The notes beneath the pieces are model-generated. The model was not told the origin of the DNA. It did not search any database and saw nothing but the letters and a program-made list of their open reading frames with translations. Of a stretch of DNA of 64,000 nt, positions 1 through 10,146 are shown one piece after another. Every line of letters begins with the position of its first letter. The first letter of the stretch is position 1. The position numbers and the translations under genes are program-made. The DNA comes from Campanula takesimana. Lineage: Eukaryota > Streptophyta > Magnoliopsida > Asterales > Campanulaceae. The DNA is taken from assembly GCA_026119855.1 (NCBI GenBank), contig JAOWBW010001319.1:186001-250000 (forward strand), in the 5' to 3' direction.

Positions 1-57
1 AAACACGGTTTCTAAAACCAGCCATCTGAAAAACAAATTCTGTCCAAAATCAACCTG

Positions 58-163
58 CTCGGCCGAGTCCTTTAAGGTGCTCGGCCGAGCGCCTCTGTGT
101 TCCAGAAAACCCTTTGCTTCTGACGACTCTGCTCGGCCGAGTCTTATAGACTGCTCGGCCGAG
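58..163. repeat. Palindromic quartet, word CTCGGCCGAG (E1 leader copy)
   Basis: Four perfect copies of the 10-bp palindrome CTCGGCCGAG at 58, 80, 132 and 154, so steps of 22, 52 and 22 bp. The spacer after the second copy contains CCAGAAAA. It is about 390 bp inside the primer-binding site, so it belongs to the leader rather than the LTR. It duplicates the module at 1086-1189. Confidence 0.95.
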
Positions 164-552
164 CACCACGAACAGAACAGATTTTCTTGTCGAATTTTAA
201 TTCTAAGATTGCCTTCCCGATTCATTTAGGATTTGGTGTTCATAATGATCATATCATCATGTTCATCAAAACTTTGAATAAACGATTTATTCATGAATCA
301 AAGATCATCAACAAATCAATCCAATTAATTTTTGATAATCTAAAGGAACATAATAATCAAATTATTATTGTAATCGTAGATCCCACATAACGTATTTAAA
401 CGGTGCGATTTTATGGTTTCAATATATCTCATATATAAACATAAAACTCAGATCACATAAATATCTTGAATCCAAATTCTCATAGCATGCCAAAACATAT
501 AATCCAATTATATCATTAACATGTTATTATTAAAATAATCATGATGAACGGA

Positions 553-564
553 GCTCTGATACCA
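553..564 (-). promoter_or_regulatory. Primer-binding site of E1
   Basis: On the minus strand the sequence is TGGTATCAGAGC, complementary to the 3' end of initiator tRNA-Met, one base inside the LTR boundary. It fixes the element's orientation: the 5' LTR lies to the right. Confidence 0.9.
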
Positions 565-565
565 C

Positions 566-2012
566 TGTTGGGTTTTATGCAAACATGCGCAGCGGAATGA
601 AACCCAAAAGCCTAGATCCGATCGGGATGATTAAATTAATATGGAGATGAATTTAGAACACTAACCGTGACGGAGCTTTAAAATTCTGAGATCTTCAATC
701 TTTGTTCTTCGCGCTTTTTCGAATCACGAACGTAGGAACGACCGCAAAACTTGGATCACGAACTTTGAAGGAGTTGATGCCAACGCCCTCTATGTTTATC
801 CACACGCGAACGAATTGCAAGAACGATTCTTGAACCGGATTGCTAGACCCAATAGAAACTCTTTCTATTTTGAAGGCTATATGGAAAATCAATGTTCTTG
901 TTCTTGAGGAAGAAGAAGAACTTGTTTTTCTCTCTCTCGGAGGCTATCTAATTGATATGGAATCAATTCATACTGATTAGGTCGTTGTTAGAGGTTTATA
1001 TACTTATTAGTCCTAAACCGTTTAGGAGAAATAGGTTAAAACCCGTCACAACACGAAATCAGTTTTTGGGCCCGAACAGGGCCTGCTCGGCCGAGTCCTT
1101 TAAGGTGCTCGGCCGAGCACCTTTGCTCCAGAAAATCTGACCTTCTGATTTCCCATGCTCGGCCGAGTCATATGAGGTGCTCGGCCGAGCACCACCAGAA
1201 TTCCGATTTTAGCCTTTTAAACAATTCGTCCTTTTGTGTGTGACCCCATAGGATTATATTAAGTTGGCAATGAGCCCAAACACATTTGTGCTCAAAAATC
1301 ATGAGCGGACTCTAGCAAGCCATCATGACTACCCAATTAATATAACTTGTATAAGTTCGTGAATCCTTTATAGAACATATTACAATCTCTTTGTTTCACG
1401 ATGTCTATTGAACGTAAGCCATGGTCAATGGTCAACTTACAATGTTCAATGCTTTCTCGATCCAGAATGTATTGATAGTACAAATCTTATTTGAGCACGG
1501 CCATGCATTTCATCAACACCATTCTTCGAGTGGCCCAAGCTTGACATCTCTCTCTTACGAGGAACAAATCCCTTCTTGATTTATTACCTTTCCCTACATG
1601 AATCCGATTACGCCAATCACATTCTTTATAGCTACCCGATTAGGGGTAACGTTTGAATATGTCAAACGTAATGTTCATCGAGTGGAAGACTGTGATAATC
1701 TCAGGTTTAAAGATTCCAGTAATATAACTATATGAGACTTAATTATGACATTGTGACCATGACATAAATCTCATATGGGTCAGTCCAGTATTTGGTCTCC
1801 AACTAATACCCATAAGTTTAATTGTATCTCATACACCATAATCATCATATGATTATCCATTAAACTTATACTAACAATTAATCATAATTATCAGGGACGG
1901 GGATTATTATAATAAACATGCAAAGGATATAATAATCAAACATTCAATATCTTTAATATATAAATAACATTAATCGTTTTACAAAACGTGCCTAGAGCAT
2001 ACAACACCAACA
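566..2012 (-). mobile_element. E1 5' LTR
   Basis: An LTR of about 1.45 kb with termini TGTTGG...CCAACA. On the minus strand it starts at 2012 and ends at 566, followed by the primer-binding site. A TATA-like box (minus TATATAAA) lies at 995-1002. The palindromic quartet at 1086-1189 lies about 85 bp upstream of that box, so in U3. The right flank (ATCAG from 2013) would be one side of the target duplication; the other side is outside the window. The remainder is AT-rich and non-coding. Confidence 0.85.
1086..1189. repeat. Palindromic quartet, word CTCGGCCGAG (E1 LTR copy)
   Basis: CTCGGCCGAG occurs at 1086, 1108, 1158 and 1180, with steps of 22, 50 and 22 bp. The central spacer again has CCAGAAAA, 21 bp after the start of word 2. 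The first inter-word spacer is the same as in the 58-163 copy. Confidence 0.95.
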
Positions 2013-2697
2013 ATCAGGTCTTGTAGCCACAAACAATTTCATAGTAAAAACTACTATATTTTGAATTGACTACATAATATGCATCTACTTCCTCACCAAC
2101 TTTTACCTCCATCACAAATTGATAATCGCGTTTGACAAAGCAACTATTCTAATTATTTATTTCTCTTTCCGTAGTTATCTTTTGTGGTTTTCAAGAATCA
2201 CACCATCACCAATGTTTCTCTAAAAATAAGAATGATGCCAAAGTGAGGAGTATTATTTGCTGTGGGTTGTTTAGGAAGTTAAATGGTTTTTAACGTTCAT
2301 TTTTTAGAAATGAGATTAACTTTGTGGGACAAACAAAAATGGAAAGAAGGACTATCATTTTTGGATGGAGGGAGTTATTTAGGGAAAATGAGTATTTCTA
2401 TACCCACCCACAACTTATGTCCTTTGCACTAGACTTTTGCCCAAGTTATTTGAAAGAGATTGATGTCTTAGAGCATTTTGCGTATTGACCCTCAGCTAAT
2501 AAAGGCCTTTTATTCCTGAATATATAACCAATAATCTGTTCATTCAAAGTGACGGTCCTTTGCTACGTAAGACTAATCATTCCATTCTTTGTCATTTGAA
2601 CTTTAATGGAATGAAATTCATAATGAAATGCCATTGATGGAATGCTCATTCTTGAATGCAAAATAAGCACCAAGTGATAGTTTGATGCACAAAATAT
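2013..2697. other. Non-coding, probable remnant of a TNL intron
   Basis: No gene seen. The stretch at about 2570-2690 (repeated TGGAATGA and CACCAAGTGATAGTTTG-like words) resembles part of intron 1 of the TNL gene near 18210-18290. Together with the TNL exon scrap at 14011-14154, this suggests an old TNL copy in the opposite orientation whose intron was later filled with transposons. Confidence 0.45.
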
Positions 2698-2699
2698 TA

Positions 2700-2780
2700 C
2701 TCCCTCCGTCTCAAAATGATCTTTATACTTTGTTCGCTGTTATTGTGAAGGAACTTTGAGCAATAATTTTAGGTTGATAT
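2700..2780. mobile_element. Stowaway MITE, left part
   Basis: Starts with the Stowaway terminal repeat CTCCCTCCGTCTCAAAATGA, preceded by the TA target at 2698-2699. It is cut at 2780 by Copia A; the other part is 13753-13917. The inner arms are complementary across the insertion (GTTCGCTGTTATTG here, CAATAACAACGAAC there). Confidence 0.9.
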
Positions 2781-3276
2781 TGTAAGTGCAGAATTTGGTG
2801 ATACCACAAGTGCTGACCACACCTTCCCAGTGTTGTCGACGGGCAGAATATTTATATTTGTATATTTTCTTCTTAAATAAATGCTGGACTAATGTCTAAT
2901 ATTATTGCAAGGTTTGTTATTATGTTGGTCCAATTTTCAGGTATAATATATGCTAGAATAATGCATGGAAGATAAAAAGAGAGTTATGAATAAAAAGGAG
3001 ATTTTATTCATAACACATGGGAATTCCTCAACAGCAAACACATGGGTAATTGACCCATTCAACATCTGAGTTTGTGGAGGATAGAGTACAAGGCGCAGAA
3101 GCTCAATGGTACAACAAGGCGAAGCACATTACTTGGGCACAAAGAAGTTGTTCCTATTTTATAGGAAATGTGGAGATATTCATCCCCAAGACTCGGCCAA
3201 CTCAAGCTCTCCACTACCCACGTTTTTGTGATCCATCTCAGCCATTATTGGAGTGTTCCCCAAGTCCAAGAAGCAC

Positions 3277-3284
3277 TATAAATA
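3277..3284 (+). promoter_or_regulatory. TATA box of Copia A 5' LTR
   Basis: TATAAATA in the context CACTATAAATAGCAAG, repeated at 13284-13291 in the 3' LTR. It is the best promoter candidate for Copia A, with transcription expected about 30 bp downstream. Confidence 0.7.
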
Positions 3285-3661
3285 GCAAGAGGAGGTGAAG
3301 ATGAAAGCACGGCAAACACATCTCTTGAATCAAGAACACACTCTCATCACAAGAAAGTCTTACAGATTCCTTAGTTCCTTATAAATTCCCAAACACATTT
3401 ATATTCTTGTATCGAGTATTATAAGTGTCTTGGCTAGGTTAGGATTTTGTGTATTAGACTTAGTCGTTCCACAAAGCTTTCATTGTAATAGCATTATGGA
3501 ACTCTCGGCCTTGTACTTCATTTCATATTATTTAGTAAAGGTCTTGCCTTTTTAGGCATCCCTCAAGATATATAATTTATATATCTTGAGAAAAATAATT
3601 CTTATGTTGATTTTCCGCTGCAAACTCTTTTCAGAAACTGTTTTCTGTTCGTGTGTGTTAA

Positions 3662-3709
3662 GTGTTGCCAGAAGTGATATCGTTGCAGTGACAACACTTT
3701 TGATATCAC
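3662..3709. repeat. 8-bp word quartet in Copia A LTR
   Basis: GTGTTGCC at 3662 and GTGATATC at 3674 are followed by GACAACAC at 3690 and GATATCAC at 3702. Words 3 and 4 are reverse complements of the word-1 type and of word 2. The step is 12, 16, 12 bp. The same block occurs in the 3' LTR near 13670-13716. Confidence 0.8.
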
Positions 3710-3746
3710 TTCCTTTCTGACTTAAGTCTTGACCCTGCTTTTTCAA

Positions 3747-3759
3747 TTGGCACCAGAGC
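3747..3759 (+). promoter_or_regulatory. Primer-binding site of Copia A
   Basis: TTGGCACCAGAGC, a variant of the TGGTATCAGAGC site complementary to initiator tRNA-Met, directly follows the LTR end at 3745. Confidence 0.75.
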
Positions 3760-3798
3760 TGGTTACTTGATATACTAAGTACCTCGGTCCAGTGTGTC

Positions 3799-4436
3799 AT
3801 GGCTTATGATCCTGCAAATCCTAATAAAAAAAGACTCCCTGTTCTTGATGGTTCGAATTACGCCTATTGGAAGATCCGCCTTCGTTCGTATATCAAATCA
3901 ATTGATATCCGGGCATGGCGATCTATTGTGAATGGTTATTCTGTTCCATTGTTTCCGCCGGATGAGGATGGTGACGTTCAAGTCAAGTCTGAATTCGAGT
4001 GGACAAATGAGGAAAACGCCCTAGCTGGTTTTAATGAAAAGGCACTTAATGCCATCTATGAGTGGGTTGATATACATATTTTTAAACTCATTCAAAATAC
4101 TCCCACTGCTAAGGAGGCATGCGATACTATACATATTTTCAAAATTCTTTAGATAATATTATCTCTTCTTTATCTTTGGAAGATAATCAAACATGTTTTG
4201 TAAATGAACGTGGAAAGGATAATGATTTTTCTTTCAAAATCTCTGATAAGAGGAAGGTGTGTACTTCTTGTCACACTACTGGACATTTTAAAAACAATTG
4301 CCATGCTTTTATGAAAAGAAATCAGTCCAGTTCCTCAGTGTTACCTGAAGTGATACCCATCACTTCTGATATCACTGCTTATCAGAGAAACAGAAATCAA
4401 AGTAAGAAAGAATGGAGACCTAAAAACAATCAATGA
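3799..4436 (+). pseudogene. Copia A gag (frameshifted, shortened)
   Basis: Structural gag protein of a Ty1/Copia element, which would package element RNA in virus-like particles. The first frame (3799-4152) starts at an ATG after the primer site and has the gag N-terminal LDGSNYAYWKIRLRSYI motif. A shift near 4130 moves to the frame read through 4436. That second part carries one CCHC zinc knuckle (CTSCHTTGHFKNNC) at about 4261-4302. The whole is much shorter than a usual Copia gag because the region between the N-terminal domain and the knuckle is largely missing. A block of paired 8-bp words overlaps the C-terminal coding part (4338-4375). Confidence 0.85.
4338..4375. repeat. 8-bp word quartet inside Copia A gag
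   Basis: GTGTTACC (4338), GTGATACC (4350), CCCATCAC (4356) and GATATCAC (4368): two direct then two inverted words with steps of 12, 6 and 12 bp, inside coding sequence just after the zinc knuckle. Confidence 0.7.
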
Positions 4437-4480
4437 TGTGATGTTGTTTTTACTGCTTTAAGAACTAATGTTGAAGGTTC

Positions 4481-7039
4481 ATGGTATTTTGATAGTGGGT
4501 GTTCACGTCACATGACGGGAACAAAATGTTTTCTAAAAGACTATGAATCTGTTCTTGGAGTTAATGTTACTTATGGTGGTGGTAGTAAGAGTAAGATAAT
4601 CGGGAAAGAAACTTTAAATGTGTCCGGTTTCCCCGCTTCAAAAAATGTCTTACATGTAGATGGTCTTGTAGCTAATTTAATTAGTATAAGCCAACTTTGT
4701 GATGACAATTTAGAAGTGAAATTCAACAAAAATACTTCTTTGATCGTACTAACAAGTGTGTGATGTCAGGTACTAGATCAACCGACAATTGTTATTGTGT
4801 GGATGACAAACAGGTATGCAACTCCGTGAGAGTTGATGTCACAACCTTATGGCACCAAAAGTTAGGACATGCCAATTTCCGAAACATTAAAAAGATTATT
4901 AAACTTGGTGCTATTCAAGGTGTTCCTAATTTGGATTTCAAAAATAAAATCATTTGTGAAAGTTGTCTTTAAAGGCAAACAAACTCGTGTTGGCCACAGT
5001 GCTACCCAATACCATGAGCAGTACTCTGGAACAACACATTGTTTCCAACTCTTACATATGGATTTAATGGGTCCTGTTGAAGTCGATAGTTTGGGTGGTA
5101 AGAAATATTCTTTAGTAGTTGTTGATGATTTTTCTAGATTCACTTGGATCTTTTTCTTAAAAGAAAAATCTGAGGCCTTTGAAAAGTTCAGAATCTTACA
5201 CTCAAAAATAAAAAACATGTTTTGTGCTTCTGTTTCGCGTATAAGAACCGATCATGGTAAAGAATTTGAAAATGCTTCTTTTTCTTCCTTTTGTGAGAAA
5301 ATGGGAATCCACCATGAATTTTCGGCACCCAAAACGCCTCAACAAAATGGGATTGCCGAAAGGAAAAATTGGACTTTACTTGAAATGGCCCGTGTAATGT
5401 TGTTCTCTAAACAAATTTCTAAAAGATTTTGGGCCGAAGCACTAAATACCGCTTGTCACACCGCAAATAGAGTTTTCTTAAGACCCGGTACCACTATGAC
5501 ACCTTACGAAATTTTGAAAGGCAAGAAGCCTAAAGTTCACTATTTTCATGTTTTTTGGTGCATGTGTTACATTTTAAATGACCGGGATCAATTGACTAAG
5601 TTTGACTCTAAAAGTGATAATGCAATTTTTCTTGGATACACTCAAGATAGTCAAGCATATAGGGTATATAACCTAAGGTTAAAAACTATCAAAGAGTCGG
5701 TTAACATTGTTTTTGATGACTTGTTGAGCAATACAGGTGAAGGTATCGATTATGATGAGACCTTCGCACCTGTGGCTAGAATTGAGTCCATAAGACTCCT
5801 CTTGGCTATTGCTTGCTACCTTAAAATCACATTGCACCAAATGGATGTGAAAAGAGCATTTTTGAATGGATATATTGATAAAGAAATATATGTTGAACAA
5901 CCAAAAAGTTTTGAAGATCCATTCAAACCACACCATGTTTATAAACTTATAAAAGCCTTATACAGCTTGAAACAAGCTCCTCGAGCATGGTATGGTAGAT
6001 TAACTCAATTTCTGTTAGAATATGGCTTTGTTAGAGGAGAAGCCGATAGAACTTTGTTTATCTTAAGAAATAGTAAATCCCTTATCATAGCTCAAATATA
6101 TGTTGATGACATTGTTTTTGGCTCCACATCTGAAACCTATTTGAAAAAATTTGTGGATGCCATGTCATCAACTTTCGAAATGAGTATGATAGGGGAACTA
6201 AACTTTTTCCTTGGATTGCAGGTGAAACAGTCGAATGAAGGGATCTTCATTTCTCAGAGCAAGTATGCGAAAAGATTAGTAACAAAGTTCGGGTTGGAGC
6301 ATGCTAAGGAGTCTAAAGTACCAATGGGTTCGACACTGAAGTTGGGAAAGGACCAAGTTGGGGAGGATGTGGATCCAACCTTATATCGCTCTATGATAGG
6401 TAGTCTCTTCTATCTTACCGCAAGTCGCCCTGATTTAATGTTCAGTGTGTGTGTATGCACACGCTATCAAGCCAGTCCTAAACTTTCCCACCTAAATGCT
6501 GTCAAAAAGATTATCAAATATGTGTCGGGTACGAGTGAGTTAGGAATATGGTTTTCTAAGGATACTAATACCAACCTTGTTGGTTTTAGTGATTCTGAAT
6601 GGGCGGGTGACATGGATGATAGGAAAAGTACTAGTGTGGGGTGTTTCTTTTTGGGTAATAACTTAGTATCATGGTATAGTCGTAAACAGAACTATGTCTC
6701 CCTCTCGACTGCTGAATCAGAATATATAGCAGCCGGGAGTTGTTGTTCTCAACTTATTTGGTTAAAACACATGTTAGATGACTATGGTCTTGAGAGTAAC
6801 ACTTTGACCATGTACTGTGATAACTTGAGTGCAATAAACATTTCAAAAACCCGGTTCAACATTCCCGCACTAAACACATTGATATTCGTCACCATTTTCT
6901 AAGAGACTTGGTTGAAAAATATTTGATAAACATAGAGAATATTGATACTAAGTATCAACTTGCTGACATTTTTACCAAGGCTCTTGACCATGAGAGATTT
7001 TCTAGTTTGAAAAGATCTCTTGGTCTTTGTATTATTTAA
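4481..7039 (+). pseudogene. Copia A pol: protease, integrase, RT, RNase H (broken)
   Basis: Ty1/Copia pol in the order protease-integrase-RT-RNase H. The protease motif (FDSGCSRHMTG) is near 4493. The pre-integrase and integrase core follow (start near 5055, with VDDFSRF and the QQNGIAERKN catalytic glutamate region near 5340). The RT starts with DYDETFAPVARIES near 5749 and has the catalytic YVDDIVFGS near 6100. RNase H includes GFSDSEWAGD and LSTAESEYIAAG near 6710. Frames change near 4760 and 4970 and again near 6848; the remaining C-terminal part to 7039 is in another frame. The linker of roughly 200 residues normally between integrase and RT is missing, with the two parts fused in frame near 5735. 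Not functional as it stands. Confidence 0.92.
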
Positions 7040-8352
7040 TCTACTGTTTTTTAGTGTTACCCTGAGTGTTGTCAACACTTCTGGTAACACTGTAAAAAAA
7101 ATTGTTTAAGCTCTTGGAGCGGCACATGCTGACCTTTTTGTTTCGGTAGGTTTATACTTGGTTAACATGTTAGTCAAATCTCCTTTGTTCTAAAAAGTGA
7201 CAAAGTCACTAATTTTTTGTGATAAAATTAAAGACAAAATGCTAAAAGCACTTATAATATCTCCTTAGTAACTCGGGGCACGGCGTTCGCGGCGACGATG
7301 CACTCTTGCAAAAGGGAGATACTATCTAGTGATTTTGTACTAAGTATTAGGAACATGGAGTTCACTACTACAGTGTATCCTACTTTAAAGGTACAAATCA
7401 CTAAAGTATTTTTTACACTTTATAAGGACTCGGAGCACGGAGCTCGTTACTACGATGCTATCTTGTAGATATCGAAGTGTAAATTATACTTATTTTAAAG
7501 TGCTTAAAGATGAAGAACAAACTTATTTTATCTAACATGTTTAGATTTTGTTTACCTCAAACACTTTTAATTAAGGCTTGTTATGCCTCAAGTGTTTGAA
7601 TTTAGGAAGCTTGTTTTTGCCTCAAATTGCTTATATAAAGAAGCCTAACAATGTGCCTCAAGTGTTTGTAATGAGGATTGTTTTGCCTTAAGTTTCTTAA
7701 AGTGAAAATTTTATCAAAGGGATATTTGACTTATATGCTTACCTAAGTGTTACCATCATTGCCGATAACACATTAGTATGTGCCACATTATTTTTATTTA
7801 TTTTTCTGAAATTAATATTTAAGTTTTGAAAGTCCGAAAGTCCTTTATAATTTGTGGAGTTTTTGGTTTTCAAAAAGTATTTATTAAATTCCTTTTTATT
7901 TTATTTTTGGTGAATTTGGTTAAGTAACTTCATCCCTAAAAGTTTGGAATCAAGTTTCAAATCAAACTCAAAAATTAGGGATGTAGTCACCTAGGCCGAA
8001 TTATCCAACATTATTTTCTTTTATTTTTTATTTTTTTTCGTTTTTTATTTAAAAAAAAAAAGGCTTTTTGGGATAATGGCCGGTTGGTTATTTAAAAATG
8101 GGGGAGTGATAGAGATAATAGCTAACTAGCTAGAAAATAGGGGGAGGTGAGTGATTTTAGGAATAGAAAGAGTTATCTAAAAATTAAATTTGGGTATTTA
8201 TTCTCCTCTTTTAATTCTTCCTAAATCAACTCCTAATCAAAACCTCCTCCCTCCTCTAGCCGAACTCCTTCTGCGTCTTCTCTCACCCTCTTTGCCAAAA
8301 CCCTAGAAAAATTCCTCTTCTCAATTTCTTCCTTTTCTTCTCAAATTCTTCA
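7040..8352 (+). other. Copia A spacer between pol and the 3' ORF
   Basis: Non-coding, AT-rich. It holds the nested palindrome at 7054-7090, three diverged copies of a CTCGGAGCACGGAGCTCG-like unit at about 7271, 7350 and 7427, and repeats of TGCCTCAAGTGTTTG between 7556 and 7700. A purine-rich GGGGGAGTGATAG stretch at 8100-8112 may be a secondary polypurine tract. Such repeat-rich spacers are typical of Sireviruses. No open frame with a domain was seen. Confidence 0.7.
7054..7090. repeat. Nested palindrome (8-bp word quartet)
   Basis: GTGTTACC at 7054, GTGTTGTC at 7066, GTCAACAC at 7071, GGTAACAC at 7083. Outer and inner pairs are inverted repeats, in steps of 12, 5 and 12 bp. It lies just after the RNase H stop and could form a hairpin in RNA. 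Confidence 0.85.
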
Positions 8353-10038
8353 ATGGCATCTCCTCCCAAGCATTCCACCGAGCCTATGGAGGTTTCTCCA
8401 AGTGCGAATGAGGCCCGATTCTTCTCTCCAATGGAGACATCACCGGCGTCAACACCGGTGACATCACCACCTTCTTTGGCGATTGTGGTGTCTGATCCTC
8501 CGCCAACTCCAGTCGCCCAAGTGCCTCCCGCCGCGGCTCCTTCCCAACCACCAGTTGCTCCCGCCAAGACCACCAAGAAGAAGAGAAAAGCTCCATCTTC
8601 TTCTCAACCACCGGTAACCCAAGCTCCACGCAAAAGAACTTCTAGCAGGCTAAGGGCTCTGTTCAACAAAGGAACTTCCAACACCCCTTCTGATGCTATT
8701 GAACTGTCGGATGAAGATTCGCAAAGACTATCCTCCCTACATGCCTCGGACGAAAATTACTCCGTGGAGAAAGAACATTCAGAGGATGACTTTGATGATT
8801 GGGTAGATGACCAAGAAGAAGTTGAAACCCTAGCTACTGCACAACAAAGGCTTGCCAAAGGGAAGGGTATTCAGGGTGCTGACAAGAGTGTTGCCCAGAA
8901 AAGGTCAGCACCTTCGACAACACCTCTTCCACCTCAGACTCGATCAAAAACTCAGGAGGTACACCATTCTTCCCCTCGTATTTCTGATTCTGATGATGAA
9001 TCTACTGATGAGGCCAACCAAGTAGAGGACAATAGTGTGTTTCCTTTACCTCATTTCTCACTCGAATTTTTCAAAAGGGAGAATATGGAATTGTTGCTAA
9101 AACATACTAATACTCCTTTTTGGGAAGAGAAAAATATCGATGAGGTTGATTTGAAGAATAACGGTGTATACCAATTTCTTGAAAGCCGAAATTTTTTGAT
9201 CCCGAATACCCAAGCAAAAGCCTATGTTGATAAAGTGGTACGGAATTTTTATGCCAACCTAAGTCCAAACATAGACAATGAAACTGCTCCTGAATTCGGG
9301 AAGGTGTTTGTAAGGGGTAAAGTGTTTCTTTTCAACCCTGAACTCATTAATAAAGCCTTAGGATTGCCCAATATCATTGAGGAAAGTTTTAATTGTAACA
9401 AAGATGCTATGGCTAAATTTCTCACCCACAATGTAGTTCAACATTGGCCAACCGATCCCAATGCAAAATTCCCAGCCTCTAAGCTTACCTCTCTCTACTC
9501 GGTTCTTCACAAGCTTTGCTTGCTTAATTGGCTCCCTTCAAAGAGTGATCGAAACCTTACTATGGAGCAAGCAAGAATCTTATATAGGCTAGGGAAGAAC
9601 AAACCTCTCAACTTTGGGAATCTCGTTTTCAAACATCTTTCGAATTGGCCTAAAAGAAAAGACCCAACCTACTTTCCATATCCGTCCTTGATCTTTCGTG
9701 TCTTAACCTTTCAAAAACTTCAAGTACTAGGGACTGACATCTTCACTTCCGGCCCTAGCTACTATGTTGTTGATAATCAATTGAAAAGAGGTAACCGACA
9801 CGTTGATCTTCCTTGGACCAAACCGTCTAAAACTTCAGCCTCTAGTTCCATACCTTCCAGGAGTACCCAGGCCAAAGCTAAACCTTCTGTTCCAGAGTTT
9901 ACATTTCCTATCCCTACAGGTACAGCAGGGGGTGCTGCCCAAAGTGAGGTCAACACCTCTGGTAGCACTTCTGATATGATATCCAAAGTTGTTGTTCTTC
10001 AAGTTTTACACAGGGTAATGGACAATGTCAAGGACTAG
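8353..10038 (+). CDS. Copia A 3' ORF, plant retrotransposon accessory protein
   Basis: A 561-codon frame downstream of pol, the position of the envelope-like ORF of Sireviruses. Residues 1-215 are low-complexity and rich in Pro, Ser and Thr, with basic stretches (KTTKKKRKAP near 74) and acidic runs (SEDDFDDWVDD near 143). Residues about 225-480 form an ordered region resembling the putative plant transposon protein domain found in many retrotransposons (VFVRGKVFLFNPELINKALG near 316). I see no signal peptide or membrane helix, so an envelope role is unsupported. The start is the first ATG after a pyrimidine-rich leader. After the TAG at 10036 the frame stays open towards the solo LTR at 10147, so this stop may be a mutation. 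Function unknown. Confidence 0.75.
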   Translation: MASPPKHSTEPMEVSPSANEARFFSPMETSPASTPVTSPPSLAIVVSDPPPTPVAQVPPAAAPSQPPVAPAKTTKKKRKAPSSSQPPVTQAPRKRTSSRLRALFNKGTSNTPSDAIELSDEDSQRLSSLHASDENYSVEKEHSEDDFDDWVDDQEEVETLATAQQRLAKGKGIQGADKSVAQKRSAPSTTPLPPQTRSKTQEVHHSSPRISDSDDESTDEANQVEDNSVFPLPHFSLEFFKRENMELLLKHTNTPFWEEKNIDEVDLKNNGVYQFLESRNFLIPNTQAKAYVDKVVRNFYANLSPNIDNETAPEFGKVFVRGKVFLFNPELINKALGLPNIIEESFNCNKDAMAKFLTHNVVQHWPTDPNAKFPASKLTSLYSVLHKLCLLNWLPSKSDRNLTMEQARILYRLGKNKPLNFGNLVFKHLSNWPKRKDPTYFPYPSLIFRVLTFQKLQVLGTDIFTSGPSYYVVDNQLKRGNRHVDLPWTKPSKTSASSSIPSRSTQAKAKPSVPEFTFPIPTGTAGGAAQSEVNTSGSTSDMISKVVVLQVLHRVMDNVKD

Positions 10039-10146
10039 GTGAACTCCTGGATGAGTATTCATGGCGACCTGTCAGCCTTTATTGATCAAATTTCTCCACA
10101 AACAGGGGGAGGAAATGCTGCTTCAGGTGCTGCCCCAGGTGCTGGA
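10039..10146 (+). other. Copia A 3' ORF, tail before solo LTR
   Basis: Sequence after the TAG stop remains open and keeps coding-like composition (Gly/Ala-rich end) up to the solo LTR insertion. It probably was the C-terminal end of the upstream ORF, resuming at 12301. Confidence 0.5.

Larger units (their letters stand above)
1..565 (-). mobile_element. E1 LTR retrotransposon, internal leader (partial)
   Basis: Non-coding sequence immediately 3' of the primer-binding site of a minus-strand LTR retrotransposon whose body lies left of the window. The complement of an initiator-methionine tRNA primer-binding site (GCTCTGATACCA) is at 553-564, next to the LTR that starts at 566. I see no gag-like reading frame; the 67-codon open frame at 187-390 has no recognisable domain. 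A GC-rich palindromic quartet lies at 58-163 and resembles the one inside the LTR. LTR length, the TGTTGG/CCAACA ends and the primer site favour Copia, but no coding domain is visible to prove this. Confidence 0.7.
2781..3745 (+). repeat. Copia A 5' LTR
   Basis: Begins TGTAAGTGC and ends CTTTTTCA. It contains a TATA box (TATAAATA) at 3277-3284. The 82-codon open frame at 3050-3298 spans the promoter and is repeated in the other LTR; it has no domain and I do not call it a gene. Palindromic 8-mers of the type GTGNTRYC recur at both ends. Confidence 0.95.

Noticed and set aside
3050..3298. 82-codon open frame, identical in both Copia A LTRs (also 13057-13305)
   Set aside because: It spans the LTR promoter with the TATA box, has no domain, and is duplicated only because the LTR is.
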